Positions 19,390 through 29,659 of a stretch of 64,000 bases of DNA are shown here, piece after piece. The stretch lies in NCBI GenBank assembly GCA_002110465.1, contig NEED01000069.1:124001-188000 (forward strand). Reading direction: 5' to 3'. The DNA comes from an unicellular cyanobacterium SU2. Its GTDB lineage: Bacteria; Cyanobacteriota; Cyanobacteriia; Cyanobacteriales; Microcystaceae. The position numbers and the translations under genes were made by a program. The notes below the pieces were generated by a model. It was given only the letters and a program-made list of their open reading frames with translations, was not told the DNA's origin and ran no database searches. How positions within the stretch are numbered: the stretch's first letter is position 1; each line of letters begins with the position of its first letter.

Positions 19390-19587
19390 CAGTAGAGACG
19401 TGGCTATAGTCGAAGGCAAGGCATTCATGCAAACGGCAAAAGTGGAAATCACAAGGGTTACTACTTTTACCGCTGTCAAATAGGCTAAAACCTAGTGCAG
19501 ATAGCTCAAGACAAGGTTTAACTTCTGACTTGGTGTACAGGTCAACGGCCATTGACCCCTACAGACTTCCTTATCCCGTCTCTACTG
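19390..19587. repeat. 198-bp element with 11-bp inverted ends inside the atp operon
   Basis: CAGTAGAGACG at 19390-19400 is perfectly inverted as CGTCTCTACTG at 19577-19587, filling most of the gap between the subunit c and b' genes. It contains no credible coding frame. It could be a MITE tolerated in the operon or a structured RNA that controls expression across this boundary; no target duplication is apparent. Confidence 0.55.
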
Positions 19588-19672
19588 CTCCCCTGAACCA
19601 TATCAACTAAAGATCCCCGAATCTTTTGGATCTGGTGAATTTTGACAGAAATATTAATGGGAACCGTAAAAA

Positions 19673-20104
19673 ATGTTTGATTTTGATGCAACCTTGCCCT
19701 TAATGGCTTTGCAATTTGTTCTCTTAGCGGTTGTCCTCAATGGGATTTTTTACAAACCTCTGAATAAGGCATTAGATGAACGGGCAGATTATATCCGTCA
19801 AAAAGAAACTGACGAAAAAGAACGCCTAGCTAAAGCCAAAGAATTAGCTCAAGAATACGAAAAACAGCTAGCAGATGCTCGTAAACAATCCCAAGAAGTA
19901 ATCGCTGCTGCCCAAGCAGATGCCCAAAAAATAGCAGCCGAAGCTTTAGCGAACGCCCAACGGGAAGCTCAAGCTAAAAAAGAGGAAGCAGCCAAAGAAA
20001 TCGCCCAACAACGCCAACAAGCATTGGGGATTCTAGAACAACAGGTTGATGCTTTGAGCCGCCAAATTCTAGAAAAACTTCTAGGTCCTGAATTCGTAAA
20101 TTAA
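19673..20104 (+). CDS. atpG: ATP synthase subunit b'
   Basis: This is the second b-type stator subunit found in photosynthetic organisms. It has 143 residues: one N-terminal membrane helix ([18 protein letters not shown]) followed by a long charged coiled coil rich in Ala, Gln, Lys and Glu. It pairs with subunit b to form the heterodimeric peripheral stalk. It starts 38 bp upstream of the subunit b gene. The same symbol means subunit gamma in E. coli; the cyanobacterial use is meant here. Confidence 0.95.
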   Translation: MFDFDATLPLMALQFVLLAVVLNGIFYKPLNKALDERADYIRQKETDEKERLAKAKELAQEYEKQLADARKQSQEVIAAAQADAQKIAAEALANAQREAQAKKEEAAKEIAQQRQQALGILEQQVDALSRQILEKLLGPEFVN

Positions 20105-20141
20105 CTACGCCATCGATTGAGTTTTCACTAGCATAATAGGT

Positions 20142-20678
20142 ATGATCGATTCTTTTTTAATATTAGCCACAGAAGCCCATGAGGCGAGCGAAGGAGGATT
20201 CGGCTTAGATTTTAATATTCTAGAAACGAACCTTCTTAACTTAGCTATTCTCGTTGGTTTGTTGGTATTCTACGGACGTAAAGTCTTGGGAAATATTCTG
20301 AGTGAACGGCGATCGCAAATTGCCGATGCCATTCAAGAAGCCGAAGAACGCCAACGCAAAGCAGCAGCAGCCTTAACTGAAGAACAGGAAAAATTAACCC
20401 AAGCGCAAGCAGAAGCCGAACGGATTCGTCAACAGGCGAAAGAAAGAGCCACCATGGTGGCTAATGAAATTGCTGAAAAAAGTAAGCAAGATGTGGAACG
20501 TCTCAAAGAAACAGCCGCCGCCGATCTCAGTAGTGAGCAAGAAAGAGTGATTGCTCAGTTGAAAAAACAAATTGCTCAACTGGCTGTGGAAAAAGCGGAA
20601 AGTCAACTCAAAGAACGGGTCAATGATGAGATGCAACACCAATTAATTGACCGTAGTATCGCTCAATTAGGAGGTTAA
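20142..20678 (+). CDS. atpF: ATP synthase subunit b
   Basis: This is a peripheral stalk subunit of 178 residues. A short N-terminal segment precedes one membrane helix ([19 protein letters not shown]), then the [14 protein letters not shown] turn and a long coiled coil extending to the F1 head. It ends 2 nt before the delta-subunit start, implying translational coupling. Confidence 0.96.
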   Translation: MIDSFLILATEAHEASEGGFGLDFNILETNLLNLAILVGLLVFYGRKVLGNILSERRSQIADAIQEAEERQRKAAAALTEEQEKLTQAQAEAERIRQQAKERATMVANEIAEKSKQDVERLKETAAADLSSEQERVIAQLKKQIAQLAVEKAESQLKERVNDEMQHQLIDRSIAQLGG

Positions 20679-20680
20679 TA

Positions 20681-21238
20681 ATGAAAGGTTCCCTCGTCAG
20701 CACAGCGATCGCTGAACCCTATGCCCAGGCGTTAATGTCAGTGGCTCAAACCCACAATCTTACCGATGCCTTTGGGGATGAATGTCGTTCTTTAGTAAAC
20801 CTTCTTGAAGAATCACCCGATTTAGAAGAGTTTATTACTTCCCCAGTCATTAAAGAGGAAGATAAAAAATCTGTCTTGAGACAGATGATGGGAGAAGAAG
20901 CTAATCCCTATTTACTCAATTTTATGATGCTGCTGGTAGATAAACGACGAATTATCTTTCTTGAAGAAATTTGTCAGCAATATCTAACTCTTTTGCGGAA
21001 GTTGACCAACACCGTCCTCGCCGAAGTTACTTCAGCTAAAGAATTGAGTGAAGAGCAAAGTCAGGCGGTAGCCAACAAAATCAAAGAACTCACTCAAGCC
21101 CAAGGGGTTGAAGTCAAAACCAGCATTGATCCAGACTTAATTGGGGGTGTTACCATCAAAGTCGGTTCTCAAGTCTTTGATGCCAGTCTTCGAGGACAAC
21201 TTCGCCGCGTCAGTCTTAACCTAGGCAGTGCCGCTTAG
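20681..21238 (+). CDS. atpD: ATP synthase subunit delta
   Basis: The delta subunit is the stator cap that joins the b/b' stalk to the top of the alpha3-beta3 head. It has 185 residues with the N-terminal six-helix domain (starting [15 protein letters not shown]) and the C-terminal family signature [19 protein letters not shown]. Its start lies 2 nt after the subunit b stop codon. It is the OSCP homologue. Confidence 0.96.
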   Translation: MKGSLVSTAIAEPYAQALMSVAQTHNLTDAFGDECRSLVNLLEESPDLEEFITSPVIKEEDKKSVLRQMMGEEANPYLLNFMMLLVDKRRIIFLEEICQQYLTLLRKLTNTVLAEVTSAKELSEEQSQAVANKIKELTQAQGVEVKTSIDPDLIGGVTIKVGSQVFDASLRGQLRRVSLNLGSAA

Positions 21239-21286
21239 GTCATTTGTGTTTCATTCTATCCATTCAACTTCTAGAACAATTTAACT

Positions 21287-22798
21287 ATGGTTAGCATCAG
21301 ACCCGACGAAATTAGTAGCATTATTCGCCAGCAAATTGAATCCTACGATCAAACCGTAACGGTTTCTAATGTGGGAACCGTACTGCAAGTAGGGGACGGA
21401 ACCGCCCGTATTTATGGCTTAGAACAGGCCATGGCGGGAGAACTGCTTGAATTTGAAGATGGAACCATCGGCATCGCCCTCAACCTCGAAGAAGATAACG
21501 TAGGGGCGGTACTAATGGGAACCGGTTTCGGTATCCAAGAAGGCAGTACCGTAAAAGCCACCGGAAAAATTGCTCAGGTTCCTGTAGGGGACGCGATGAT
21601 CGGACGGGTGATAGATTCTTTGGGTCGTCCTCTCGATGGAAAAGGCGATATTAACACCACAGAAAGCCGTTTAATTGAATCTCCCGCCCCTGGGATTATT
21701 GCTCGGAAATCGGTTTGTGAACCCATGCAAACAGGGATTACAGCGATTGATGCCATGATTCCTATTGGACGGGGACAACGGGAATTAATTATCGGCGATC
21801 GCAAAACGGGAAAAACCGCGATCGCCCTTGATACCATCATTAACCAGAAGTCCGAAGATGTAATCTGTGTTTATGTGGCCATCGGACAAAAAGCCTCTAC
21901 CGTTGCTCAAGTAGTGGGAACCCTCGAAGAAAAGGGGGCAATGGATTACACGATTGTGGTTGCAGCCAATGCCAATGATCCCGCTACTTTACAATATCTT
22001 GCGCCTTATACAGGTGCAACCATGGCCGAATACTTCATGTATAACGGGAAAGCTACTCTGGTTATCTATGATGACCTGTCTAAGCAAGCTCAAGCTTATC
22101 GTCAACTATCCTTGTTACTCAAGCGTCCTCCCGGTCGGGAAGCTTATCCTGGAGATGTATTCTACCTTCACTCTCGCTTATTAGAACGGGCAGCTAAACT
22201 GAATGATGAGCTTGGTGGTGGTAGCATGACAGCGTTACCTGTCATTGAAACCCAAGCCGGTGACGTTTCTGCTTATATTCCCACCAACGTTATTTCTATT
22301 ACCGACGGACAGATTTTCCTGTCAAGTGACTTGTTTAACGCAGGTTTCCGTCCGGCGATTAATGCAGGTGTCTCCGTAAGTCGGGTGGGATCTGCGGCTC
22401 AAACTAAGGCAATGAAACAGGTAGCTGGAAAATTAAAGCTAGAACTGGCACAATTTGCTGAATTAGAAGCGTTCTCTCAGTTTGCTTCTGACTTAGATGC
22501 GGCTACCCAATCTCAGTTAGCCCGAGGTCAACGATTACGTCAAGTATTGAAGCAACCTGAAAACTCCCCCCTCGCCGTGTGGGAACAGGTAGCAGTGGCT
22601 TATGCCGGATTAAATGGCTATCTCGATGAGATTGCGGTAGACAAAGTAACCGACTTTGCCGCTGGACTACGGGATTATATCAAGACCAGTAAAGCCCAAT
22701 TTCCTGAAATCATCAAGTCTGAGAAAAAACTGACTGATGAAGCAGAAAACCTCCTCAAAGAAGCTATTGGGGAATATAAACAGGCTTTTGCTGCGTAA
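21287..22798 (+). CDS. atpA: ATP synthase subunit alpha
   Basis: This is the F1 subunit carrying the non-catalytic nucleotide sites. It has 503 residues. The N-terminal beta-barrel, the P-loop GDRKTGKT (170-177) and the arginine-finger region [11 protein letters not shown] (written [11 protein letters not shown] here) are intact, and the C-terminal helical domain ends in [10 protein letters not shown]. It sits 48 bp after the delta gene and 94 bp before the gamma gene. Confidence 0.99.
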   Translation: MVSIRPDEISSIIRQQIESYDQTVTVSNVGTVLQVGDGTARIYGLEQAMAGELLEFEDGTIGIALNLEEDNVGAVLMGTGFGIQEGSTVKATGKIAQVPVGDAMIGRVIDSLGRPLDGKGDINTTESRLIESPAPGIIARKSVCEPMQTGITAIDAMIPIGRGQRELIIGDRKTGKTAIALDTIINQKSEDVICVYVAIGQKASTVAQVVGTLEEKGAMDYTIVVAANANDPATLQYLAPYTGATMAEYFMYNGKATLVIYDDLSKQAQAYRQLSLLLKRPPGREAYPGDVFYLHSRLLERAAKLNDELGGGSMTALPVIETQAGDVSAYIPTNVISITDGQIFLSSDLFNAGFRPAINAGVSVSRVGSAAQTKAMKQVAGKLKLELAQFAELEAFSQFASDLDAATQSQLARGQRLRQVLKQPENSPLAVWEQVAVAYAGLNGYLDEIAVDKVTDFAAGLRDYIKTSKAQFPEIIKSEKKLTDEAENLLKEAIGEYKQAFAA

Positions 22799-22892
22799 TT
22801 TACCATAAAGTCAGTGGTTAGTCATTCTCTGATGACCATAGGGAAGGCTAACCACCCAAGACCCCTTATGAATAATTCATCCAAAAAAAATT

Positions 22893-23837
22893 ATGCCCAA
22901 TCTTAAAGCTATCCGCGATCGCATTAAATCCGTTAAAAATACGAAAAAGATCACTGAGGCTATGCGTCTGGTAGCCGCCGCGAAAGTACGCCGCGCCCAA
23001 GAACAGGTGATCGCCACTCGTCCTTTTGCTGATGATTTAGCCAATGTTCTCTATAATTTGCTTAACCGCCTCAAGTATGGGGATGTCACTTTACCTCTCT
23101 TGCAACAAAGACAAGTTAAAACCGTCGCCTTAGTTGTTGTGTCAGGCGATCGGGGATTATGTGGGGGTTATAATTCCTATGTGATCCGTCGTGCAGAACA
23201 ACGTCAAAAAGAATTAGAAGCCCAAGGACTTGATTACCGTTTCATTACCATTGGACGTAAAGCCACTCAATATTTTACTCGTCGTGAAGCTCCCATTGAA
23301 ACCAAGTATACAGGTTTAAACCAAATTCCGACGGCAGATGAAGCAGGGTCTATTGCTGATGAGTTATTGTCCCTATTTTTATCAGAAACCGTTGATCGGG
23401 TAGAGTTAATCTACACCCGTTTTGTTTCTTTGATCAGTTCTCGTCCTGTGGTTCAAACCTTATTACCTTTGACTCTTCAGGGGTTAGAGGTGGAAGATGA
23501 TGAGATGTTCCGCTTAATTACCCGTGAAGGGAAGTTGAGGGTAGAGCGGGAAACTGTTGCTCAAGAAGTAAGTAGCTTTCCCCAGGATATGATCTTTGAA
23601 CAAGATCCTATCCAAATTTTAGATTCTTTGTTGCCCTTGTACGTTAATAACCAATTATTGAGAGCTTTGCAAGAAGCCGCCGCTAGTGAATTAGCAGCAC
23701 GGATGACTGCGATGAGTAACGCTAGTGATAATGCCGGTCAATTAATTGGTACTTTAACATTGTCTTACAATAAAGCCCGTCAAGCGGCCATTACTCAACA
23801 GCTAATGGAAGTGGTTGCAGGTGCTAATGCTTTATAA
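22893..23837 (+). CDS. atpC: ATP synthase subunit gamma
   Basis: This is the central rotor shaft of F1, with 314 residues. The N-terminal helix [20 protein letters not shown] and the C-terminal helix ending [17 protein letters not shown] are the conserved coiled-coil parts. The region around [18 protein letters not shown] to DMIFEQDP carries the photosynthetic-type insertion. As expected for cyanobacteria it lacks the extra redox-switch cysteine loop of plant chloroplasts. It is the last gene of the operon; beta and epsilon are not in the window. Confidence 0.97.
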   Translation: MPNLKAIRDRIKSVKNTKKITEAMRLVAAAKVRRAQEQVIATRPFADDLANVLYNLLNRLKYGDVTLPLLQQRQVKTVALVVVSGDRGLCGGYNSYVIRRAEQRQKELEAQGLDYRFITIGRKATQYFTRREAPIETKYTGLNQIPTADEAGSIADELLSLFLSETVDRVELIYTRFVSLISSRPVVQTLLPLTLQGLEVEDDEMFRLITREGKLRVERETVAQEVSSFPQDMIFEQDPIQILDSLLPLYVNNQLLRALQEAAASELAARMTAMSNASDNAGQLIGTLTLSYNKARQAAITQQLMEVVAGANAL

Positions 23838-24010
23838 AGTTCAACTGAGATCTTGCACCAATACCATAAAACTCAATAGCTAAAGGTATCATAGGCAAAT
23901 ACAGGCAGGTAAGGGTTAAAATTGATAACTTTTGCCTCTTGCCCCCCCTAACTAGCTAATTTTAAACAAGATTCAAGATCTGAGTTTAATCTATCTAACA
24001 ATTTCATTGC

Positions 24011-24041
24011 AAGCGTTTAGAGTTTTCCTAGACGCTTTTTT
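24011..24041 (+). terminator. Intrinsic terminator of the atp operon
   Basis: AAGCGTTTAG pairs with CTAGACGCTT (one G-U pair) and is followed by TTTTT. It is about 175 nt past the gamma-subunit stop codon and is the clearest rho-independent terminator in the window. Confidence 0.85.
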
Positions 24042-24066
24042 GATATTTTTATTAGCATATATAGCA

Positions 24067-24219
24067 CTACGCAAAAACGTTAGGACAGTTTTGAAAGGCC
24101 ACATCGACACATTCTCTGACTGCTCCAAATTCAGGTAGCATTTGTTTCATCCATCTTTTTAAAACTGACAACCAATTTTCAATCTTATTCAAATCAGGGG
24201 AATAAGCAGGTAAATCCCA
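24067..24219 (-). pseudogene. IS630-family transposase C-terminal remnant
   Basis: Read on the minus strand, the frame gives WDLPAYSPDLNKIENWLSVL and then KRWMKQMLPEFGAVRECVDV before TAG at 24067-24069. The PAYSPDLN-IE block is the third acidic-residue motif (DDE) of IS630-type transposases. The frame is closed upstream by a stop at 24220-24222, so about 50 codons of the 3' end survive. The adjacent end shares a 16-bp sequence with 3466-3481. It abuts the 3' end of the glycosyltransferase gene. Confidence 0.85.
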
Positions 24220-24226
24220 TTATATT

Positions 24227-25510
24227 TCATGAACTTAATTCTCCTATGATCTGGCTTTTTTGAACTGTTTTTTGCTGCCAAAGTTGAAGCAAATAAGGCT
24301 TTTGTTTCTCACAAGAATAGGCTAAGCTTTCGATAACTTTCTCGGCTTCAATAAAGTCTAAATCGCGAGTCTGATTCATAAAAGAGGCAACTTGTCCCAA
24401 ATATAACGGTGTAATATAGGGTATCAGTTTTTTACCTTGGCCGTTAAGCTGATGGTAAATGGCAACAAATTCATATAATAAACTAACCCAAATTTCCCTT
24501 GGAATGTGAAAAGTGTCTGGAGAAGACTCCCTCGCTTTTACTAATGCTTGGTAGACGGACTCAGAGCAAATGAGTTGATAGAGGTGATGAAATTTCTCGA
24601 ACCCCTCCTTAAATGCTTGAACCAAACGAGGTTGATCAACAGTAATGGGGTCGGGTTTCAACAATTGAGTGAGGCCAAATGTTGGGATAGACTCACTCCC
24701 TTCTACTGTACGCCAGAAGGCAAAATCCCGTTCAATTTGGGCAAACAGAGTCCCGCAGACTTGCGTAAACATGGAACCCAGGGCGATCGCTGGATCTTTC
24801 GCATCATGAAGTTTAACCCCTAAATTTGTCTGACAGATTCGCGCCCCAGTGACGATCGCCGTTAAAGTCATCCAAATATCAATGCCAAAGCGAGCAATAT
24901 CGGTTTCCCAGACAGGTTGTTCTAGATAATGACGGGCAAGGGTCCGAGAAAAGGCAAAATCCCCACCAATCGGTTGTCGAATCCGTTTTCCGTAGAGAGC
25001 GCGGGTTAAACAGTAAACGAGATTATTGGTAATCGTACCATCATACTTGTAGCGGGCATACAGAGGAGCCACAAACTCGTAACCCTGATTCAACAAAGGT
25101 TCTAGAAAATAACTCATCCACGCTGGCGTAATGCTGCGAAGATCTGCATCCAGGCAAATACACCCTTTAACATCGAGTTCAACAGCAACCGCAAATATTG
25201 TCCGTAGTGCTGAGCCTTTGCCTCCTATCCCCCGATAAATAGTAATAATTCGCTCTTGTTGAGGAGGTAAGGCATAAATAGCCCCTTGCTCGCGGGTATC
25301 ATCGGTTGAACCCCCATCGGCAATCAGTACCACAGCCCGAAAATTGGGGTAATATTGCTGAAGTCCATCAGATATCGTCTGTACGACATGGGAGATACTC
25401 CCCTGATTGTTGTAACAGGGAATTCCCACCAGAATGTCAGCATGACCAATCTCCTCTAATCGTGACGTGACAGGCGATCGCAAGACGGTTTTCTGTTCTT
25501 TAAGCAGCAT
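24227..25510 (-). CDS. GT-A fold glycosyltransferase (GT2/GT81-like)
   Basis: This 427-residue cytosolic glycosyltransferase shows the nucleotide-sugar fold from about residue 26: ILVGIPCYNNQGSISHVV, then VVLIADGGSTDDTRE, and the metal-binding CICLDADLRS. The later segments RQPIGGDFAFSR and TDIARFGIDIWM resemble glucosyl-3-phosphoglycerate or mannosylglycerate synthases. It may therefore make a compatible solute or a glycolipid head group; the acceptor is not determinable. It has no membrane helix. It is a monocistronic-looking gene upstream of an IS remnant. Confidence 0.85.
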   Translation of the reverse strand: MLLKEQKTVLRSPVTSRLEEIGHADILVGIPCYNNQGSISHVVQTISDGLQQYYPNFRAVVLIADGGSTDDTREQGAIYALPPQQERIITIYRGIGGKGSALRTIFAVAVELDVKGCICLDADLRSITPAWMSYFLEPLLNQGYEFVAPLYARYKYDGTITNNLVYCLTRALYGKRIRQPIGGDFAFSRTLARHYLEQPVWETDIARFGIDIWMTLTAIVTGARICQTNLGVKLHDAKDPAIALGSMFTQVCGTLFAQIERDFAFWRTVEGSESIPTFGLTQLLKPDPITVDQPRLVQAFKEGFEKFHHLYQLICSESVYQALVKARESSPDTFHIPREIWVSLLYEFVAIYHQLNGQGKKLIPYITPLYLGQVASFMNQTRDLDFIEAEKVIESLAYSCEKQKPYLLQLWQQKTVQKSQIIGELSS

Positions 25511-25592
25511 GATAGCTAATTCTCCTCCAATACTACTCGGTTAAGCCTTCTCGTTTTCTCCCCCTGCTCCCTGCTCCCACACTCACCCTAAA

Positions 25593-26555
25593 TTAATTCG
25601 GTTCTTCATTAGGACAATGACCCGCCATCGTCAATTTTGTCATCTGGGTTTCAGATAGAGTAAGGTCCAATGCCCCTAGATTTTCTCGTAGATGTTCGGG
25701 AGTCCCTGCTGAAAAAATAGGAATCAATGGGGGTTTACGCTGCATCATCCAAGCAAGTACCACTTGATTTGGCGTTGCGCCTAATTCCTCTGTTACTTCG
25801 TGTAATGCGGCTAACCGCGCATCAGTATCTAACCCCTGATAGCTTGCGGCGATGGGAAGATCAGCCTTAACATAAGCTCCTCGTAATAAAGGAGTGTAAG
25901 GCAACATAGTTTTACCCCGCGTATCACAGTAGGTTGCTAAGTTTTCATCTAAGAGACGTTGGGGATAGAAGTAAGCCCCTGAGCGAGGTCGTAGGTAAGT
26001 AAACCGTTGTTCAACACAGGTAAATTCGGCTAATCCTTTGTTAGCGGCGATGGCATCGGCATCTGCTAACCGCCAGGCCAGATAATTACTCGCCCCCGCA
26101 AAGCGAATTTTACCCGCTTTAATCAGTTGAGTAAACGCACTCAAGGTCTCTTCTAGAGAGGTATTGGGGTCATCCTTATGGGCGTAGAATAAATCGATGT
26201 GATCAGTGTTTAAACGTCGCAAACTTTCTTCGCAAGCGGCAATAATTGTCTTAGGGGCTAAACCATCGGGAAAATCATCGTAGCCAAATCCGACTTTACT
26301 GGCAATAAAAAGCTCGTTTCGATTACCCCGTTCTCGCAACCAACGGCCTAAAACGACTTCGCTTTCTCCTCCTTTGCCGTTTTCAGCCCATTGATTATAG
26401 CAGTTGGCTGTATCGATTAAACGACCGCCTGCTTCTATGTAACTATCGAGTAATTGCACTGATTCTTCATAGCTATTTGTGGTTCCAAAACGTAGTGTTC
26501 CTAACCCTAAACAGCTAACGGCAACATTGGTTTGACTGAGATGGACTGTTTGCAT
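25593..26555 (-). CDS. Aldo/keto reductase
   Basis: This 320-residue NAD(P)H-dependent TIM-barrel oxidoreductase has the catalytic set: Asp and Tyr in RLIDTANCYNQW, Lys in LFIASKVGFGY, and His in IDLFYAHKDD. The coenzyme-site segment near the C-terminus reads PIFSAGTPEHLRENLGAL. It starts with MQTVHLSQTNVAVSCLGLGT, normal for the family. The substrate is unknown. It lies 82 bp upstream of the glycosyltransferase gene on the same strand. Confidence 0.93.
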   Translation of the reverse strand: MQTVHLSQTNVAVSCLGLGTLRFGTTNSYEESVQLLDSYIEAGGRLIDTANCYNQWAENGKGGESEVVLGRWLRERGNRNELFIASKVGFGYDDFPDGLAPKTIIAACEESLRRLNTDHIDLFYAHKDDPNTSLEETLSAFTQLIKAGKIRFAGASNYLAWRLADADAIAANKGLAEFTCVEQRFTYLRPRSGAYFYPQRLLDENLATYCDTRGKTMLPYTPLLRGAYVKADLPIAASYQGLDTDARLAALHEVTEELGATPNQVVLAWMMQRKPPLIPIFSAGTPEHLRENLGALDLTLSETQMTKLTMAGHCPNEEPN

Positions 26556-26740
26556 CGTTAAATCCCTCCTCTACAGTCAAAGTAATTTAAAGTCTCTAAT
26601 TTCACCTTAACTAACAATTCCTCAAACCCTATTGCCTTCTTTATAAAAGTTGAACTTCTTTTTGAACATTAAAAAGAATCTTTTAGAATGAAAGTATAGA
26701 AAAGCTCGTAAAAATTACGTGACTTCAGGAGGAGAATGCC

Positions 26741-27148
26741 ATGGAAATTCGGTATGCTGAAGCACAATCTCTCATAGAAGCAGGGATGAATATTGCCCGT
26801 GAACGCAGCGTTGGTGTTTCCCTTGCTGTTGTTGATAGTCATGGAGATTTAGTCGCCTACGGTCGGATGGATCAGGCAACGGTACAATCAGGGGTGTTAG
26901 CTAAAGCGAAAGCTTATACAGCTGCACGAGAGCGTATTCCTTCGTCTGAACTAGGAAAATGGGCTAAAAAAACCAGTAAAGACATGGGCTACTGGGTTGA
27001 TCCTGAAATTACAGGGATGGCCGGCGGACTTCCCATTTTTGTCAATAACCAAGTGATCGGTGGAATGGGTGTTAGTGGTTTGAGTGAGGAAGCGGATGAA
27101 CAACTGGTTGAAGCTGCCATTACTCGTTATTTTGGTTCAAAAACGTAA
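26741..27148 (+). CDS. GlcG/HbpS family heme-binding-like protein
   Basis: This protein of 135 residues belongs to the GlcG/HbpS/PduO-C fold: GVSLAVVDSHGDLVAYGRMD, then KAKAYTAARERIPSSEL and the closing IGGMGVSGLSEEADEQLVE. Members bind heme or cobalamin or act as small stress proteins; the exact ligand is not shown by sequence. The start has a very strong AGGAGGAG ribosome-binding site. It is divergent from the aldo/keto reductase. Confidence 0.88.
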   Translation: MEIRYAEAQSLIEAGMNIARERSVGVSLAVVDSHGDLVAYGRMDQATVQSGVLAKAKAYTAARERIPSSELGKWAKKTSKDMGYWVDPEITGMAGGLPIFVNNQVIGGMGVSGLSEEADEQLVEAAITRYFGSKT

Positions 27149-27209
27149 TTATTTCGTAGTGAAAGTTCAGGGTAAACTCTTGCCCTGTTCTACTACTTTT
27201 GAAAGATAC

Positions 27210-27710
27210 TTAAGCTAGAAGAGCCTTGATAATTAAGTTTAATAAATACAAAGTGGTAGCAGTAGTAGCCAATACAATCAAAATAATTCCTGTTAATAAT
27301 AATATAAGAAACCACCAATCAGATTTTTGTCTAATTTGGGGTGTATTTAGATGGGTTTCTAATAAAGTCATATTTTTTAGGTTGGCTTTCCAACCTGCAT
27401 CAAATAAATCTCCTATCATGGGGACAGTCCCCACAATGGTCTCTAAAATAATATTAAGAGTCATCCGTGATAAAGTGGCTTTAGAAGCTCCTATTTGGGC
27501 AGATTTAATGATAATATAGGCTGAAACTCCTGCCCCTAAATAATCCCCAACTGCTGGAAATAATCCTAAAATTGGGTCAATTCCAATACGGTAAGTCGTT
27601 CCTGGGATGGGAATTGAATTATCTAGAATATAACTGAGGGTACTGAGTTGTTTGACGGTTTCATAATGGGGATGGTCTTCTGTTAATTTAGGTAAGTTAT
27701 TGGTCATCAA
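27210..27710 (-). CDS. DUF4112 membrane protein
   Basis: This 166-residue protein carries the DUF4112 core: IPIPGTTYRIGIDPILGLFP, VGDYLGAGVSAYII, and the repeat-like GTVPMIGDLFDAGWKAN. A C-terminal membrane helix (about residues 130-155) follows. Its N-terminus overlaps the upstream DUF1460 gene by 14 nt, so the two are translated from one message. Function is unknown. Confidence 0.85.
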   Translation of the reverse strand: MMTNNLPKLTEDHPHYETVKQLSTLSYILDNSIPIPGTTYRIGIDPILGLFPAVGDYLGAGVSAYIIIKSAQIGASKATLSRMTLNIILETIVGTVPMIGDLFDAGWKANLKNMTLLETHLNTPQIRQKSDWWFLILLLTGIILIVLATTATTLYLLNLIIKALLA

Positions 27711-28734
27711 TTTCTTGAATTTTTAATCGAGGATCAATCGGTCTAGCTACTATAATTCCTACGGCGTTTTTAACATTAATAGCATAGTTGTGTAAATCCC
27801 TAGCAATGGTTACTTGTCCCGCAGGAGAAGCATGAATAAAACCAATATTTCCTTGGGAAGTTCGATAAATTAGACCTGTATGAGTAACATCTAACCCATC
27901 AATATTCGTCGCAATACTGATAATATCTCCTGGTTTTAGATAAGAATAAATTGGCTTTATTCTATCATTGGGAATATAATTCAAATCTAATTCATTCAGT
28001 TTATTTTCTCTTTCTACAATACATTGATAGTTTTTTTCATTAGTTTCTAATTTAGGATAAAGCTTTCTGTTTTTACTCATAAAGTCAAGCTGTTTTTGGA
28101 ATTTAATACCTCCTAACTCCGCCGTAATATTTTTAACAATTCCTCGCCTTTGATTATCATTTATCCAATCTGAAAAGTAATGTAACCGACTACAATACCC
28201 ATTAATAGAACCATCGATATAACGTTGTTCCTGTAAGTGTTTAGTAAAGGTTTGATAGTTGTTATCATTAAGAGTGATGTTACGGGCAATAGCTAAAACA
28301 GTTTCTACAAATAAAACACAATCAAATTCTTGGAAAGAAACGAATAGTTTTTCTTTTTCTGATTTATCTAATAACCCTGCTTTATAAGCTGAGCCTAAAA
28401 ATTGATCAGCAACTTCTTGGATGATTTTTTCTATTGAGAATTCGGATAAATTCTGATTAATTTTTAACTCAATAATTTGTCTAAATTGGGTTTCTTGTTC
28501 AGTTTGATTGAGGGTTCTTTCCTGTAATTTAATGGTTGTATTTTTCAATTGTCTACTTCTATTATAAGTATCAATCGATAATAATACAGAAAAGTCAAAA
28601 GGAATGCCATTAAGATTATCTATAGGTTGTGAATCACCATAAATGATTTGTTTATTATCTTCTAATACTAAATTATCTATTGGGGATACTATTCTTAGAA
28701 AAGAAAACCAAAAAAGTAATAATACTTGATTCAT
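27697..28734 (-). CDS. DUF1460 family protein (NlpC/P60-like amidase fold)
   Basis: This is a predicted periplasmic 345-residue protein with an N-terminal hydrophobic segment. The DUF1460 region contains the probable catalytic cysteine in FQEFDCVLFVETVLA and the His in GLDVTHTGLIYRT, matching the Cys/His arrangement of papain-like amidases acting on peptidoglycan or amide bonds. GDIISIATNIDG between them is also typical. It overlaps the downstream DUF4112 gene by 14 nt. It may take part in cell-wall recycling; this is inferred from fold only. Confidence 0.85.
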   Translation of the reverse strand: MNQVLLLFWFSFLRIVSPIDNLVLEDNKQIIYGDSQPIDNLNGIPFDFSVLLSIDTYNRSRQLKNTTIKLQERTLNQTEQETQFRQIIELKINQNLSEFSIEKIIQEVADQFLGSAYKAGLLDKSEKEKLFVSFQEFDCVLFVETVLAIARNITLNDNNYQTFTKHLQEQRYIDGSINGYCSRLHYFSDWINDNQRRGIVKNITAELGGIKFQKQLDFMSKNRKLYPKLETNEKNYQCIVERENKLNELDLNYIPNDRIKPIYSYLKPGDIISIATNIDGLDVTHTGLIYRTSQGNIGFIHASPAGQVTIARDLHNYAINVKNAVGIIVARPIDPRLKIQEIDDQ

Positions 28735-28770
28735 ATCATCTAATAAAATTTGACTAAAACTAATTATATC

Positions 28771-29466
28771 TCAGCTATCTCTCATTTCTTGAGTCGTAAT
28801 TCCTGTTGCTGTATTGTCAGCATACTTTTCATAAGTTTTTAGATAAAAATTAGGCTCATTAGCAATAGATTTAACCGACTCCCGTTGCGCCATTGTTTCC
28901 GACCATTTCTTTAGAGTGTTGCATTGTTTGGGGAAGGCTAACCCTCGATAGTGTTCAATGACTGACCAACGTTCAAACCAAGGATAAAAGGTTAAATCAA
29001 CTAACGTTAGGTCGTCTCCAAACCAATATAAACCCCCTTGAGAAAGTTTCCCAATTCCTTCAGTTTCCATGAACAAAAGATGGTCAATTAATGTCTGTTT
29101 CCACTTGGCTTGTTGTTCAGGGTCTTGAGTTAGTAATACTTTGTAGAAAGCCATGTTAAACTTAGTATTAGCAAAGTCGATCCAAATCCTGGCGATCGCT
29201 CGTTTTATGGGTTCTTTTGGCATTAAAGAAGGCTCAGGAAAAAGCTCTTCAAGATATTCATTAATAATACTTGATTCCCACACCCTATCTCTGCCATTAC
29301 TAATCACTGGGACTTTTTGATAAGGAGAAATGTTAAGAAACCAGTCGGGCTTATTTTGTAGGTCAATTTCAGTTAAATTGTAACTAATATTTTTTTCTAA
29401 TAAAGTTAACTGAGTTCGCTGAGCATAAGGACATACCCTTGCACTATAAAGTTCTACAACCATCAC
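28771..29466 (-). CDS. Glutathione S-transferase family protein
   Basis: This 231-residue protein has a thioredoxin-like N-terminal domain with CPYAQRTQLTLLEKN (Cys12, the omega/lambda-type active-site position), the glutathione-contact segment QKVPVISNGRDRVWESSII, and an all-helical C-terminal domain. A cysteine-type GST would favour deglutathionylation or reductase chemistry over conjugation. It lies 36 bp upstream of the DUF1460 gene on the same strand. Confidence 0.9.
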   Translation of the reverse strand: MMVVELYSARVCPYAQRTQLTLLEKNISYNLTEIDLQNKPDWFLNISPYQKVPVISNGRDRVWESSIINEYLEELFPEPSLMPKEPIKRAIARIWIDFANTKFNMAFYKVLLTQDPEQQAKWKQTLIDHLLFMETEGIGKLSQGGLYWFGDDLTLVDLTFYPWFERWSVIEHYRGLAFPKQCNTLKKWSETMAQRESVKSIANEPNFYLKTYEKYADNTATGITTQEMRDS

Positions 29467-29548
29467 AGATCATCCTTACTTAATCAACTAAAGACAGGAA
29501 ATTACAGGTGATAGGACAGTTAATCATTCTGAAAAAAATCCTAACACC

Positions 29549-29650
29549 CAAGGAGGTGGGCAAAAATACAGTTCCGTTTCCAGTTAAGTCATGATCGGGC
29601 TAAAGCCCTGACTAGGAACTTTCCTATCTTTAATTACACCTACCTATTTA
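29549..29650. repeat. Interspersed palindromic repeat, AGGAGGTGGG type
   Basis: About 102 bp between the GST and USP genes is related to 6711-6864: left end AGGAGGTGGGCAAAAATA, right end TTTAATTACACCTACCTATT. An internal stem (GGGCTAAAGCCC) matches the core hairpin of the smaller repeat family. Confidence 0.6.
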
Positions 29651-29659
29651 ATTCCTTGC

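Noticed and set aside
21574-21840. Antisense open frame within atpA
   Set aside because: Composition and position fit a shadow of the highly conserved alpha-subunit frame. There is no ribosome-binding site and no family resemblance.
24227-25510. Certain assignment as glucosyl-3-phosphoglycerate synthase
   Set aside because: Several segments are similar, but no diagnostic acceptor-site motif could be confirmed and no partner phosphatase gene lies nearby.
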